This document shows positions 1-8,012 of a stretch of 34,044 nt of DNA, piece by piece. Source of the DNA: Mesorhizobium sp. SCN 65-20 (GTDB taxonomy: Bacteria; Pseudomonadota; Alphaproteobacteria; Rhizobiales; Rhizobiaceae); contig MEEF01000032.1 in the NCBI GenBank assembly GCA_001724355.1, forward strand, positions 1-34,044, written 5' to 3'. A program made the translations under genes and the position numbers. A model generated the notes under the pieces. That model searched no databases, was not told the origin of the DNA, and saw only the letters and a list, made by a program, of their open reading frames with translations. Positions within the stretch are counted from its first letter, which is position 1. Every line of letters starts with the position of its first letter.

Positions 1-395
1 CGCTCCTCAAATGCCTCGATGAGCACGCGCAGGCCGTTTCCGCGGTCAAGATGAAGCATAAAAGATACATTCTCCAGCACCACCCACGGAACTGGCTGCT
101 TATCAAGAAGCCGGAAAACGTGCCCTACCAGGCCAGATCGTTTTCCATTTATTCCTGCAGTTAGCCCAGCTTGGCTAAGATCTTGACAGGGGAATCCCGC
201 AACTACGAGATCCGTCGCTTGCGGCAAGGACGCCAAATCGACAACATCTTTTACCAGCTCGGCGCCCGAGGCTCTGGTCGCCAGCACCGCTCGAGCCGGC
301 TCCCAAATCTCACATAGAAGCTCCGTTTCGTGGCCGGCCGCTGCCAGTCCAGTCTCAAGGCCACCTATACCCGCGAATAATCCTGCGACCTTCAT
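1..395 (-). CDS. dcm: DNA (cytosine-5-)-methyltransferase, N-terminal part (cut by window edge)
   Basis: Transfers a methyl group from S-adenosylmethionine to C5 of cytosine in a DNA target. Only the first 131 codons are inside the window and the frame runs open off the left edge. The SAM-binding motif I is at residues 7-17 (LFAGIGGLETG), the catalytic Pro-Cys loop is GFPCQDLSQAG with Cys70, and the ENV motif is at 108-110. These are the first conserved blocks of the family in the correct order. The start ATG is preceded by AGAGGTGG about 3 bases upstream. Codon use is clearly AT-richer (TTA, ATA, GGA, AGA) than in the rest of the window, which suggests horizontal transfer. The target-recognition domain and any partner endonuclease lie outside, so restriction-modification versus orphan methylase cannot be decided. 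Confidence 0.9.
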   Translation of the reverse strand, partial: MKVAGLFAGIGGLETGLAAAGHETELLCEIWEPARAVLATRASGAELVKDVVDLASLPQATDLVVAGFPCQDLSQAGLTAGINGKRSGLVGHVFRLLDKQPVPWVVLENVSFMLHLDRGNGLRVLIEAFEE

Positions 396-622
396 GCCAC
401 CTCTTCCACAAACGACGAAAGGCCGAATCTGTTCGCCTCACGACGACAATGCCTTGTACAATCGAACTTGCCAAGCGATGTTCACTTATTGTTCCTACAG
501 AGAATTGGGGTTGAAGGCAACTGCACACTGCTTTTTGCCCATGCAAGTTTAAGTCAATGCGGCGCAGGTGTCGGTTCTAGTCGAGTATTTTTTTTCAGCG
601 TAAGCAGCAGCATGTATTACAG

Positions 623-772
623 AACCCGGCTGGCCACGCGCTGCTGACCGGCCACTGGAACCTCGCCCCTTGTTCATCGATCTTGCCGGTATCACCGACG
701 TCGAGAAGGTGCTCGACGTCAGTACTGCAGCCGATTTCAGCGCATTTCGAGTCTCGGGCGTTTCCTGCTAGG
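623..772 (+). pseudogene. Decayed fragment of a class I SAM-dependent methyltransferase
   Basis: Translating the plus strand gives pieces that match the N-terminus of the intact methyltransferase at 1774-2571. Frame 1 (from 623) reads NPAGHALLTGHWNLAP, against DAAGYEQLMGRWSRKLAP in the intact gene. After a one-base loss near 671 the next frame reads FIDLAGITDVEKVLDV, against FVDFAGIADGEKVLDV. Bases 673-720 match 1855-1902 at 42 of 48 positions by eye. The glycine-rich SAM motif that should follow is gone; the frame continues with a short DFS-containing stretch and ends at a TAG near 770. So it has a frameshift, a small in-frame deletion, loss of the SAM loop and truncation. It cannot make an enzyme. 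It is either a remnant of a paralogue or a partial duplication. Confidence 0.7.
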
Positions 773-1291
773 CAATGCATCACGGTGGGGATGGCTTTTC
801 CCCGCGCCGACACCCGTTGGCGCGCTACCGCAGCACTAACCCGTTGAAATCGCTACCCTCAGCCCGCCCAATCCATCCCTTGCCACGTGGATAGGAAAAT
901 TTTCTTTTCCACCCCCTTTCGCCTTCTCGGATAATCCCCCCATCGCCCTCGCGGGAACCCGGGTCATGAACCGGATGCCAGGGGAGGGCGGCGGCGTCCG
1001 GGCCGGCGGGGGAGACGGTGCCCCTGCTGGGTGATGAGCCCCCAGGCCCGGGCCGTGCTACGGCTGACGGCGGCAACGCCGAGGCGACTGAGCGCGGCAA
1101 GAGCGCCGGCGGACGCATGGCGACGCGTCACGCATTAGCATCCCAGAGACGCAACGCCATGCGTCCGCTTTCCCGGCACAACCCGGCCTTTTGCGGCGCG
1201 GGACCGTATTCGCACGCCTGCATTTCCCACCCTCACCTTCAACACGGCCAGCCCGGAGCCCGGGAAGCCAGACCCAAGGAGCAGCAAGCCC
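773..1291. other. Gene-poor interval of about 520 bases
   Basis: No frame here has a recognisable protein, a convincing ribosome binding site and plausible codon use together. Open frames on both strands are the usual by-product of high GC. The stretch contains an AT-rich palindromic core, GAAAATTTTC, near 897-906, and a GGCCCGGGCC palindrome near 1047. The last part is the leader of the next gene, with AAGGAG at 1276-1281. With the methylase and the pseudogene to its left it reads as a decayed boundary of an accessory segment. No tRNA or attachment-site repeat was seen. Confidence 0.5.
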
Positions 1292-1588
1292 ATGACCAGG
1301 AAACCCAAGCCGCAGCTGGCGCGCTTCACCCCGAACATCAAGATGGCCGGCGACGACGTCCCGCTCGAGCTGCACAATGCCTTCGCGCTCGCCTACTCCA
1401 TCGCCGCCACGATGGAAGGCGCCCACCTCAAGTGCCAGCGGCGCGAGTGCCGCAGCTACAACCGCTGCCGCGCCTCGCCCACCATGGGCCGCTCCGAATT
1501 CTGCCCCATACCGCTCGGGCGCGAGGCCGAGCGCCGCATGGAAGGCATGTTCCTCTTCGCGCTGCAGCTCGCCAACGACTGGCGCTGA
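1292..1588 (+). CDS. Small conserved-looking protein with four cysteines, function unknown
   Basis: This 98-residue protein is not assigned to a named family here. It starts at ATG with AAGGAG ten bases upstream. Residues 1-20 are basic, a helix-like segment follows (residues 24-43), then four cysteines (C48, C53, C59, C71; spacing C-x4-C-x5-C-x11-C) lie in a basic stretch that includes QRREC and SYNRC. The spacing suggests metal binding or a small structural zinc or iron site, but it fits no common ribbon or knuckle exactly. The C-terminus is a predicted amphipathic helix. There is no signal peptide or membrane segment. It stands alone between the gene-poor interval and a repeat element. Codon use matches the chromosomal genes, so it is probably real. 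Confidence 0.65.
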   Translation: MTRKPKPQLARFTPNIKMAGDDVPLELHNAFALAYSIAATMEGAHLKCQRRECRSYNRCRASPTMGRSEFCPIPLGREAERRMEGMFLFALQLANDWR

Positions 1589-1655
1589 GCGCAACAATGC
1601 CGCCGGGGCGGACCGGCGCTTCCCATCTCCCCCGCCCCGGCCTACCATGCCTCCA

Positions 1656-1757
1656 GGGCAATTCCAGGAAAAGTGCGGCGCGGTTTTCCGTCGGGAATTG
1701 CGCAAAAACAAAGAGATAGAGCGGTTCCGCACTTCGAGGAAAAGCGGAACCGCACTA
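1656..1757 (+). repeat. Rhizobial two-hairpin intergenic repeat, copy A
   Basis: About 100 bases made of two inverted repeats. The first pairs GCAATTCC (1658-1665) with GGAATTGC (1694-1701) around a segment containing GGAAAAGTG and CGGTTTTCC. The second pairs GCGGTTCCGC (1721-1730) with GCGGAACCGC (1744-1753). They are joined by AAAACAAAGAGATAGAG. The same architecture occurs inverted at 21264-21366 with most bases conserved outside the second hairpin. Elements of this kind are common between genes in Mesorhizobium and relatives. This copy ends just before the ribosome binding site of the next gene and could form structure in its leader. Confidence 0.8.
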
Positions 1758-1773
1758 GGCATAGGAGGCTTCG

Positions 1774-2571
1774 ATGACGTCAAGCTTCAACGTGCAGGAC
1801 GCGGCCGGCTACGAACAGCTGATGGGCCGCTGGAGCCGGAAACTCGCACCCAAATTCGTCGATTTTGCCGGCATCGCCGACGGCGAAAAGGTGCTCGACG
1901 TCGGCTGCGGCACCGGCAGCCTGACCTTCGCGCTGGCCAAGGCCGCGAACCCCAGGGAAATTGTGGCCATAGACTTCTCGCCGGTCTTCGTCGCGGCAGC
2001 CCAGGCGCGCAACAACGACCCGCGCATAAAGATCAGCCAGGCCGACGCCTGCGCCCTGCCCTTCGAGGACAACAGCTTCGACCGCGCGCTAGCGCTGCTC
2101 GTGCTGCATTTCGTCCCCGAGGCACCCAGGGCGATCGCGGAGATGCGCCGGGTGACGCGTCCGGGCGGCGTGGTCGCGGCGACCGTCTGGGACCATCTCG
2201 GCGGCATGCCCGGCATGCGCATGATCGTCGACACGCTTGCCGCATCGGGCGAAGCCGGCCGGCAGCTGCGCGCCCGCTACAACTTCCAGCCGATGATGCA
2301 GCCGGGCGAGATGGCGAGCGCCTTCCGCGACCAGGGTCTTGCCAATGTCGAGGAAACCCAGCTTTTGCAGCGCATGGACTATGCGGACTTCGCCGACCTC
2401 TGGGCGCCCATCGGCGCCGGCGAAGGCCCGATCGGCAAGTTCATCGCCACCCTCGACGCGGCCGAGAAGGCGCGCGCCGAGCTTGCTGTGCGCGACGCCT
2501 ACGAAGCCTGCCGCCCCGACGGCCCCCGCTCCTTCGCCAATATCGCCTGGGCCGTGCGTGGCATTGCGTGA
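1774..2571 (+). CDS. Class I SAM-dependent methyltransferase
   Basis: This 265-residue soluble methyltransferase has an unknown substrate. It begins with a perfect AGGAGG at 1763-1768, five bases before the ATG. The Rossmann-type SAM-binding motif is VLDVGCGTG at residues 40-48, the acidic residue at the end of strand 2 is D67 (VAIDFSP), and a DACALPF motif at 91-97 corresponds to the adenine-contacting region. A post-motif block with MRRVTRPGG follows, as in the UbiE/Methyltransf_11 group. The C-terminal third (about 150-265) is variable and probably forms the substrate lid. It converges on the murein-hydrolase-like gene with only 7 bases between stop codons. A broken relative of its N-terminus lies at 623-772. 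The family includes quinone, lipid and small-molecule methylases, and nothing nearby picks one. Confidence 0.88.
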   Translation: MTSSFNVQDAAGYEQLMGRWSRKLAPKFVDFAGIADGEKVLDVGCGTGSLTFALAKAANPREIVAIDFSPVFVAAAQARNNDPRIKISQADACALPFEDNSFDRALALLVLHFVPEAPRAIAEMRRVTRPGGVVAATVWDHLGGMPGMRMIVDTLAASGEAGRQLRARYNFQPMMQPGEMASAFRDQGLANVEETQLLQRMDYADFADLWAPIGAGEGPIGKFIATLDAAEKARAELAVRDAYEACRPDGPRSFANIAWAVRGIA

Positions 2572-2578
2572 GGAGCCT

Positions 2579-4120
2579 CTACAGCAGCCCCTCCTCGGAG
2601 AGCACAGCGCAGGCGTCGCCATACCACCGCGCCGCGCGGTCGAGATGGTCGTCATAGGCGCGCATGCCCCAGGCCGAGTGGCGTGACGGGTAGATGCCGC
2701 CGGCATTGTAGGCCGCCGCCACCAGCATCGGGTCGTCCCCGGTGGTCGACCAGCGCATCCTGATCTCGCCGGCGCCGATCTCGATCGACGTCTCCGCGTC
2801 ATAGAGCGGATGGCTGGCCGGCGCGGGATTGGGCCTGGTGCGGATCGCCGGAGCCACCTCGAACGCATCGTAGCGGTCGAGCCCGTAGCGCGTGCCGTGG
2901 CGCTTCAGCATGTCGCGCACCGTGGTCGCCAGGCACTGCATCGGCCCCGCCGAATAGCTGCCCCTGAAGACCGGCGAGACGTCCGTGTTCTCGACGTGGC
3001 CCTCCCAGCGGAACGTCTTCGGCCCGGTGAAGCCGTCGTCGCGGGCGAAGGCCGCTTCGGTGGCGATCGTCATCATGATCAGCGCCGGATTGACTCCGTG
3101 CCGCGCCGCCGCCGCGAGGATGCGCGGGCCGTAGAGGCGGTACATCGCCCGGCATGTCTCCGGCTCGCCCTCGGTGCGCCACGGCCCGTTTCCGAGATCC
3201 TCCGTGTAGACACCGCGCTCGTCATAGCGCCAGCGCCTGCCGCCGAAGCGCCTGCGCCAGCCGGCCGAAGCTGGCAGCAGGCCGTCATAACCGGGGCTCG
3301 CCAGCAGCGCCACGCCCCCGGGAACCAGCCGCCTGCCACCCACCGCAAGGTCGATGAGCAGCTTCGTCGGGTCGCGCAGCACGGCCGGCGGGTTCGCCTG
3401 GTTCTGCATCCACTTGTGCGTGATCCTTGTCTCGCCCGTGTACGTCTCGAAATGGATCATCGCCGTGCCGCTGACTCGGGCGATCTTCTGCCCGGCCCTC
3501 ACTCGGTCGCCCACCCGCCAGCCGTAGCGCCGTGGCGAGTCGGCCTTCACCTCGCCGTAGTTGACCACCAGGTCGCCATGGTCGACCAGCAGCGCATAGG
3601 TTTCCTCTCCCGTGGTCTGCCTCGTGTAGAACCGGAAGAACGCGACGATCTCCCCGTCCGCCATGCTCACGACCTCGTCGCCCTCCGAGCAGAACAGGTC
3701 GACGCCGACGTGATAGCGGCTGCCGCCCAGGCGGTCGGCGAGGAAAAGGCGCGAGGCGCCTCCGACGATCTGGCCGCCGCTCGTCTTGTGCGAAACCACC
3801 AGTGCCAGCGCCTGGCTCGTGATCACCGGCCAGAACAGTCCGGCCACCGGTCCCGGAAGCGTCGCGAACGGCACCCTCGTCTGCACCGGCGTCGATGCCG
3901 TGCCACCCGGTGCAGTCTCGACCGGCTCGTCGCTCCCCGACGCCGGCTCCTCGCCCTCGCCTTCGAAGGGTTCCCAGTCGGGCGGGAAGGTGACGACGAC
4001 GGAATAGCGGCCGCCTCCCTCGTCGACGATTTGGGTATTCGCCCCGTCGTCGCGGTAGAGCTTTGAGTGATACTTCGCTTGCTCCAGAGTCAGGTCACTG
4101 ATGATGACGTTTTGCGGCAT
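2579..4120 (-). CDS. M23-type plus SLT-type murein hydrolase-like fusion protein
   Basis: This is a 513-residue protein. Residues 8-46 form a small alpha-beta-beta unit (TLEQAKYHSKLYRDDGA, then a strand ending VVVTFP) followed by an acidic, Pro/Gly-rich linker to about 85. Residues 130-250 resemble an M23 metallopeptidase: HVGVD supplies the zinc ligands H137 and D141, and MIHFE supplies H223. The usual catalytic histidines appear replaced (M221 for the first His of HxH; NYGE at 187-190 where YxH is expected). Residues 325-510 resemble a lytic transglycosylase: candidate catalytic E355 in TEAAF, YSAGPMQ at 389-395, and AAYNAG at 469-474. No signal peptide is seen. The ATG at 4120 has AAGGGA upstream and lies 17 bases after the putative lipoprotein gene, so both are probably one operon. 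Cell-wall cleavage or binding is inferred. Confidence 0.8.
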   Translation of the reverse strand: MPQNVIISDLTLEQAKYHSKLYRDDGANTQIVDEGGGRYSVVVTFPPDWEPFEGEGEEPASGSDEPVETAPGGTASTPVQTRVPFATLPGPVAGLFWPVITSQALALVVSHKTSGGQIVGGASRLFLADRLGGSRYHVGVDLFCSEGDEVVSMADGEIVAFFRFYTRQTTGEETYALLVDHGDLVVNYGEVKADSPRRYGWRVGDRVRAGQKIARVSGTAMIHFETYTGETRITHKWMQNQANPPAVLRDPTKLLIDLAVGGRRLVPGGVALLASPGYDGLLPASAGWRRRFGGRRWRYDERGVYTEDLGNGPWRTEGEPETCRAMYRLYGPRILAAAARHGVNPALIMMTIATEAAFARDDGFTGPKTFRWEGHVENTDVSPVFRGSYSAGPMQCLATTVRDMLKRHGTRYGLDRYDAFEVAPAIRTRPNPAPASHPLYDAETSIEIGAGEIRMRWSTTGDDPMLVAAAYNAGGIYPSRHSAWGMRAYDDHLDRAARWYGDACAVLSEEGLL

Positions 4121-4137
4121 GGCACGCTTCCCTTGGT

Positions 4138-5067
4138 CTAGGGCATCGGAACCGAATTTGGCGGACATGGATCCGCGGCCAGATACCGATTGCTGCATTC
4201 GAGCAATTTGGCGCGGACGGTCGTGTATTTCGGCAAACGGATGATGTTCTGGATCGACTCGTCCTTCCGCGACAGCGTCGAATAGAGATAGCTGCGTCGC
4301 TTGACGTCGATCTCGGCGTCTGGACCGTTCGGGTACAGAAACGCGATGATGCTATCGAACTCCGGCCCGGAACCCGTTAGGCCGTTGATAACGACGTAGT
4401 CCCGTTCCGCCGCAGCCGCGATCGCCTGCTCGCCCACGGTCTGCCGAACCTCCACGAGGCCGTCGGTGAACGTGCCCGCCTTGTAGTAGTCCTGCAGGTC
4501 GATCCACGCCATCATCAGCGGATACTCGTCCGCCGACAGCCTGAGCCGGTTCAGGATGCGGGTCGCCACCCTGGCGCGGCTGGTGCGCATCTGGCTCTGG
4601 ATGATCTGGATCGTGCGGTCGACCAGGATGTCCTTCTCGTAGGACGCCCTCACGCCGGAAAGTCCGGCGGCGGTCGCGGTCAGGATGTCCTTGGTGCCGA
4701 CCGGCGATATCTGCGAGGCGACCGAGGTAAGGGCGATGTTGGCGACGGTCGAGCCGAAGCCGATCGCCTGCATCTCGCGGGTCAGCGCCGCTTCGTAGAC
4801 GCCGTAATTGACGTCCATCGCATAGATCTGGGCGAGCACGTATTCGTTGCGAAAGGTACGGCGCGGTCCTTCGCCCTGCGCGAGATAGGCGTTCATCTTC
4901 GGGAGCGGAAAGTGCTTGCGCACGAAATCGAGCTGAGCGCTCTCCCTGAAGACACGCTCCGGGCCGCCGCTGAGCGACGGCGTGCAGGCGACCGTCGCCG
5001 CCACGAATGCCAGCAGGCAGGCGAGCCTCACCGTCCCGCGAAAGACGTTCTCCAGCGCACGCGCCAT
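4138..5067 (-). CDS. Putative lipoprotein, function unknown
   Basis: The product is 309 residues. The N-terminus has a basic start, a hydrophobic run (LACLLAFVAATVAC, residues 15-28) and a lipobox-like TVAC with Cys28, so export and lipidation are likely though the -3 residue (Thr) is not the usual Leu. The mature part is mostly helical and hydrophilic, with a stretch around residues 95-130 rich in small residues (TVANIALTSVASQISPVG). No enzyme motif is recognised. ATG at 5067 is chosen because GGGGTGG lies a few bases upstream; a GTG at 5076 in the same frame is possible. The next gene begins 17 bases later and encodes the M23/SLT-like protein, which suggests the lipoprotein helps place or control a murein-acting partner. 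The upstream 5105-5145 is AT-rich and probably holds the promoter. Confidence 0.72.
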   Translation of the reverse strand: MARALENVFRGTVRLACLLAFVAATVACTPSLSGGPERVFRESAQLDFVRKHFPLPKMNAYLAQGEGPRRTFRNEYVLAQIYAMDVNYGVYEAALTREMQAIGFGSTVANIALTSVASQISPVGTKDILTATAAGLSGVRASYEKDILVDRTIQIIQSQMRTSRARVATRILNRLRLSADEYPLMMAWIDLQDYYKAGTFTDGLVEVRQTVGEQAIAAAAERDYVVINGLTGSGPEFDSIIAFLYPNGPDAEIDVKRRSYLYSTLSRKDESIQNIIRLPKYTTVRAKLLECSNRYLAADPCPPNSVPMP

Positions 5068-5232
5068 CACGTCCACCCCAGCGTGTCAGGCTGGAGTTAT
5101 CCACATCCTTTGATTGTATTCAATTAAATTATGCAACTTATGAGGGATTTCCTCCCTGGAACCTCCCGTAGCACGGGCGGCAGCGGGCCGAAGGTGATCC
5201 TGCGGCCACGCCTCCGCCGATCGAGGCGACGA

Positions 5233-6243
5233 TCAGCCGACGTCGAGAACGATCTTGCCGATGTGCTCGCCCTCTTCCATGCGCTCGTGCGCGCGCCAAG
5301 CTTCCTTGAGCGGGAAGATCATGTCCATCACCGGCGCCACCCGCCGCGCGGCGAGCAGCGGCCACACCTGCGCTTCGAGTGCCGCGGCGATCTGGCCCTT
5401 GAACTCGGTGGTGCGCGGCCTCAGCGTCGAGCCGGTGTGGGTCAGCCGCTTGACCATCAGCTTGGAGAAATCAGCGCTTGCAACCGCCCCGCCCTGGGTC
5501 GCGATCTGCACGATGCGGCCGTCGACCGCCGCGGCGCTGTAGTTGCGCCCGACATACTCGCCGCCCACCATGTCGAGGATGACATCGGCGCCCTTGCCGC
5601 CGGTCGCGTCCTTCACGGCCTCGACGAAGTCCTCGTTTCTGTAGTTGATCGCCCGGTCGGCCCCGAGCCGCAGGCAGGCAGCGCATTTTTCGTCGGAGCC
5701 GGCGGTCGCGATGACATAGGCCCCGAACGCCGAGGCGAGTTGGATCGCCGTGGTGCCGATGCCCGACGAACCGCCATGCACCAGGAGAGTCTCGCCTGCC
5801 TTCAGCGCGCCGCGTTCGAACACGTTGTGCCAGACGGTAAAGAAGGTCTCGGGCAGCGCCGCAGCTTCGGTGTAGGTGAAGCCGGCGGGCAGCGGCAGGG
5901 CATTGGTCTCGTGCACCCTGGCGTATTCGGCATAGCCGCCGCCCGGCGTCAGCGCGCAGACCGCATCGCCGATTCGCCAGAGCTTTGCGCCTGCGCCGAG
6001 CGCTGCCACCTCGCCCGAAACCTCGAGCCCCGGCAGGTCGGAAGCGCCCGGCGGTGTCGGCTAGGCGCCCTTGCGCTGCAGCACGTCCGGCCGGTTCACC
6101 CCCGCCGCATGCACCCGGATGAGGATCTCGCCCTCGCCCGGTTCCGGCAGGTCGCGTTTCTCCGCCTTCAGCACTCTCGGGCCGCCGGGCTTGGTGATCG
6201 CCACCGCAAGCATCTTCTCCGGCAGATTGGCAATGTTGGCCAT
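5233..6243 (-). pseudogene. Zinc-type NAD(P)H:quinone oxidoreductase gene interrupted by one in-frame TAG
   Basis: An MDR-superfamily quinone oxidoreductase of about 336 codons. The N-terminal part ([20 protein letters not shown] to VLQRKGA) and the C-terminal part (PTPPGASDLPGLEVSGEVAA onward, with the NAD(P)H-binding HGGSSGIGT and the ILDMVGG region) lie in the same frame. They are separated by a single TAG at 6061-6063. Relatives typically read GAYPPPPGAS at this point, so the stop most simply comes from a Tyr codon by one substitution. All other features look intact: no frameshift, normal length, normal codon use, in-frame ATG at 6243. Without readthrough the protein would stop after about 60 residues. 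Possible explanations are a recent nonsense mutation, a sequencing error, or internal restart giving only the cofactor-binding part. It diverges from the DUF1192 gene. Confidence 0.85.
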
Positions 6244-6359
6244 GTCGTGTTGTTCTCCGTTCCGTCCCGGCGCGAGCCGGTGTTTGCATGTCCTTGCCCG
6301 CACTATGTATTCTGATTGCCAAATCAGGCAAACGGCTGTCCCGTGGATGGAGGCAACAG

Positions 6360-6554
6360 ATGGCGCTATTCGACGACGAACCCAAGAAAAAGCCGCGGGC
6401 CCACGAGATCGGCCAGGACCTCTCGCTCCTGTCCGTGGGCGAACTCAACGAGCGCATCGGCCTGCTCAAGGCCGAGATCACGCGCCTGGAGGCAGAGGTC
6501 GCGGCCAAGGGGGCGACGAAATCGGCAGCCGAGGCGTTGTTCAAGCGCGGCTGA
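6360..6554 (+). CDS. DUF1192 family small protein
   Basis: A 64-residue cytoplasmic protein. It begins with [20 protein letters not shown], then [20 protein letters not shown] and a short coiled-coil-like helix rich in Glu, Arg and Ala to the end. This is the typical length and pattern of the DUF1192 family, found almost only in alphaproteobacteria and of unknown function. The ATG at 6360 is chosen over an upstream in-frame ATG because GGAGG lies 5 to 6 bases before it and the homology starts there. It is divergent from the interrupted oxidoreductase gene and is followed 69 bases later by the MFS transporter gene. Confidence 0.85.
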   Translation: MALFDDEPKKKPRAHEIGQDLSLLSVGELNERIGLLKAEITRLEAEVAAKGATKSAAEALFKRG

Positions 6555-6623
6555 CAACGCCGCCGAAAAGCCCCAAATGGGCTGTCATCACGATCCAGCA
6601 ATGATTCTCGGTGGGACAGATCG

Positions 6624-7871
6624 ATGCTTGCAGCCTACAGGCCGATTCTTTCGCTGCTTCGCGGCACCGCATTCCTGCTCGCCGCGTCCGGCCTGCACGG
6701 CCTGCTGCTCCCGCTCCGCGGCCAGGAAGAGGGTTTTTCCACCACCGCGCTCGGCCTGATGGGCACGGCCTGGGCCGGCGGCTTCGTCGCCGGCTGCTTC
6801 TTTGCCCCACGCGTGGTCCGGCGCGCAGGCCATGTCCGCGCCTTCGGCACCTTCGCCGCGTCGGCGGCCATCGTGGCGCTGCTCACCGGCCTGATCGTCA
6901 ACGAATTCGTCTGGATCCTGCTCCGCGCATTCACCGGCTTCGTGATGGCCGGCGCCTTCATGGTCATCGAGAGCTGGCTGAACGAGCGCGCCACCAACGA
7001 GAACCGCGGCACGGTCTTCGGGCTCTACATGATGGTGACCTACGCCTCCATCATGGCCGGCCAGATGATGGTGGCGGGAGGCGACGTCACCAGCGCCTCC
7101 TTGTTCATGGTGACCGGCATCCTGTTCTGCCTGTCGCTCATCCCGACGGCCGTTTCCAGTGCTGCGCACCCCAAGCCGTTGCGGGACGTTTCGCTCGACA
7201 TCAAGGGCCTCTATGCCAACTCCCCGGTGGCCTCGGTTGCCGTTTTCCTGATCGGTGTCGCCAATGGCGACTGGGGCACGCTCGGCGCCGTCTACGGCGC
7301 GCGCATCGGCATTTCGACGCCCGAGATCGCGCTGATGATGAGCCTTGTCGTGGTGGCCGGCGCGGCACTTCAGATTCCGATCGGCAAGATCTCCGACCGC
7401 ACTGACCGCCGCTACGTGCTGATCGGCGCATCGCTCGCCTCCGCAATTGCCGCGGTACTGATCTTCTTCGTGGCGCCGCGTTCGGGCACGTTCGTCATCG
7501 CCATGACGGCAAGCTACGGCGCCTTCGCCTACACGCTCTATTCGCTGGCCGTGGCGCATGCCAACGACCACGCCAAGCCCGAGGATTTCGTCAAGGTCTC
7601 CGGCGGGCTGCTGCTGCTCTACGGTTTCGGCACCATGGTCGGTCCGCTGCTCGGCGCCGGACTCATGGACTACATGCGCCCGGAAGCGCTGTTCCTTGCC
7701 ACCGCGGCGGCGCACTTCGCCCTGGCCGGCTACACCGCGCTGCGCATCAGGCGCCGTGCACCGGTACCGATCGAGGATCGCGAGGCCTTCAAGACCCTGC
7801 CGGCAGACCGCACGGCGACGCCGGAATCGCTGCACCTCGATCCCCGGCAAAAGCCGGAACCGGACGCATAA
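6624..7871 (+). CDS. MFS transporter
   Basis: A 415-residue inner-membrane protein with about 12 hydrophobic segments, the usual layout of the major facilitator superfamily. The loop between TM2 and TM3 reads APRVVRRAGHVRAFG, a form of the MFS signature. A long helix with AFTGFVMAGAFMVIESWLNERA resembles the YcaD-like branch, in which this TM4-5 region carries ESWLNE. The second half repeats the layout, with GKISDRTDRRYVL as its matching loop. The C-terminal 45 residues are hydrophilic and Pro-rich. The substrate is unknown; relatives are annotated as drug or sugar transporters without firm evidence. It has no close operon partner downstream. Confidence 0.88.
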   Translation: MLAAYRPILSLLRGTAFLLAASGLHGLLLPLRGQEEGFSTTALGLMGTAWAGGFVAGCFFAPRVVRRAGHVRAFGTFAASAAIVALLTGLIVNEFVWILLRAFTGFVMAGAFMVIESWLNERATNENRGTVFGLYMMVTYASIMAGQMMVAGGDVTSASLFMVTGILFCLSLIPTAVSSAAHPKPLRDVSLDIKGLYANSPVASVAVFLIGVANGDWGTLGAVYGARIGISTPEIALMMSLVVVAGAALQIPIGKISDRTDRRYVLIGASLASAIAAVLIFFVAPRSGTFVIAMTASYGAFAYTLYSLAVAHANDHAKPEDFVKVSGGLLLLYGFGTMVGPLLGAGLMDYMRPEALFLATAAAHFALAGYTALRIRRRAPVPIEDREAFKTLPADRTATPESLHLDPRQKPEPDA

Positions 7872-8012
7872 CAGAGGGAATCGACGGATTCCGAACGATT
7901 TTGGGGCGGCAAAGCCAATTTGCCACGGCAGGTCCACTAGTCACGGGGCTTGCGGCGCTTTATGGGCAATTGGCGCGCTTGAACGGGTTGGCGGCGAGAT
8001 TTCGGGGACTGA

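Noticed and set aside
355..546. 63-codon open frame on the minus strand overlapping the DNA methylase start
   Set aside because: It runs in another frame across the methylase start, has odd composition and no family.
825..1118. 97-codon minus-strand open frame in the gene-poor interval
   Set aside because: Low-complexity Pro/Ser/Arg start, no ribosome binding site, no recognised domain.
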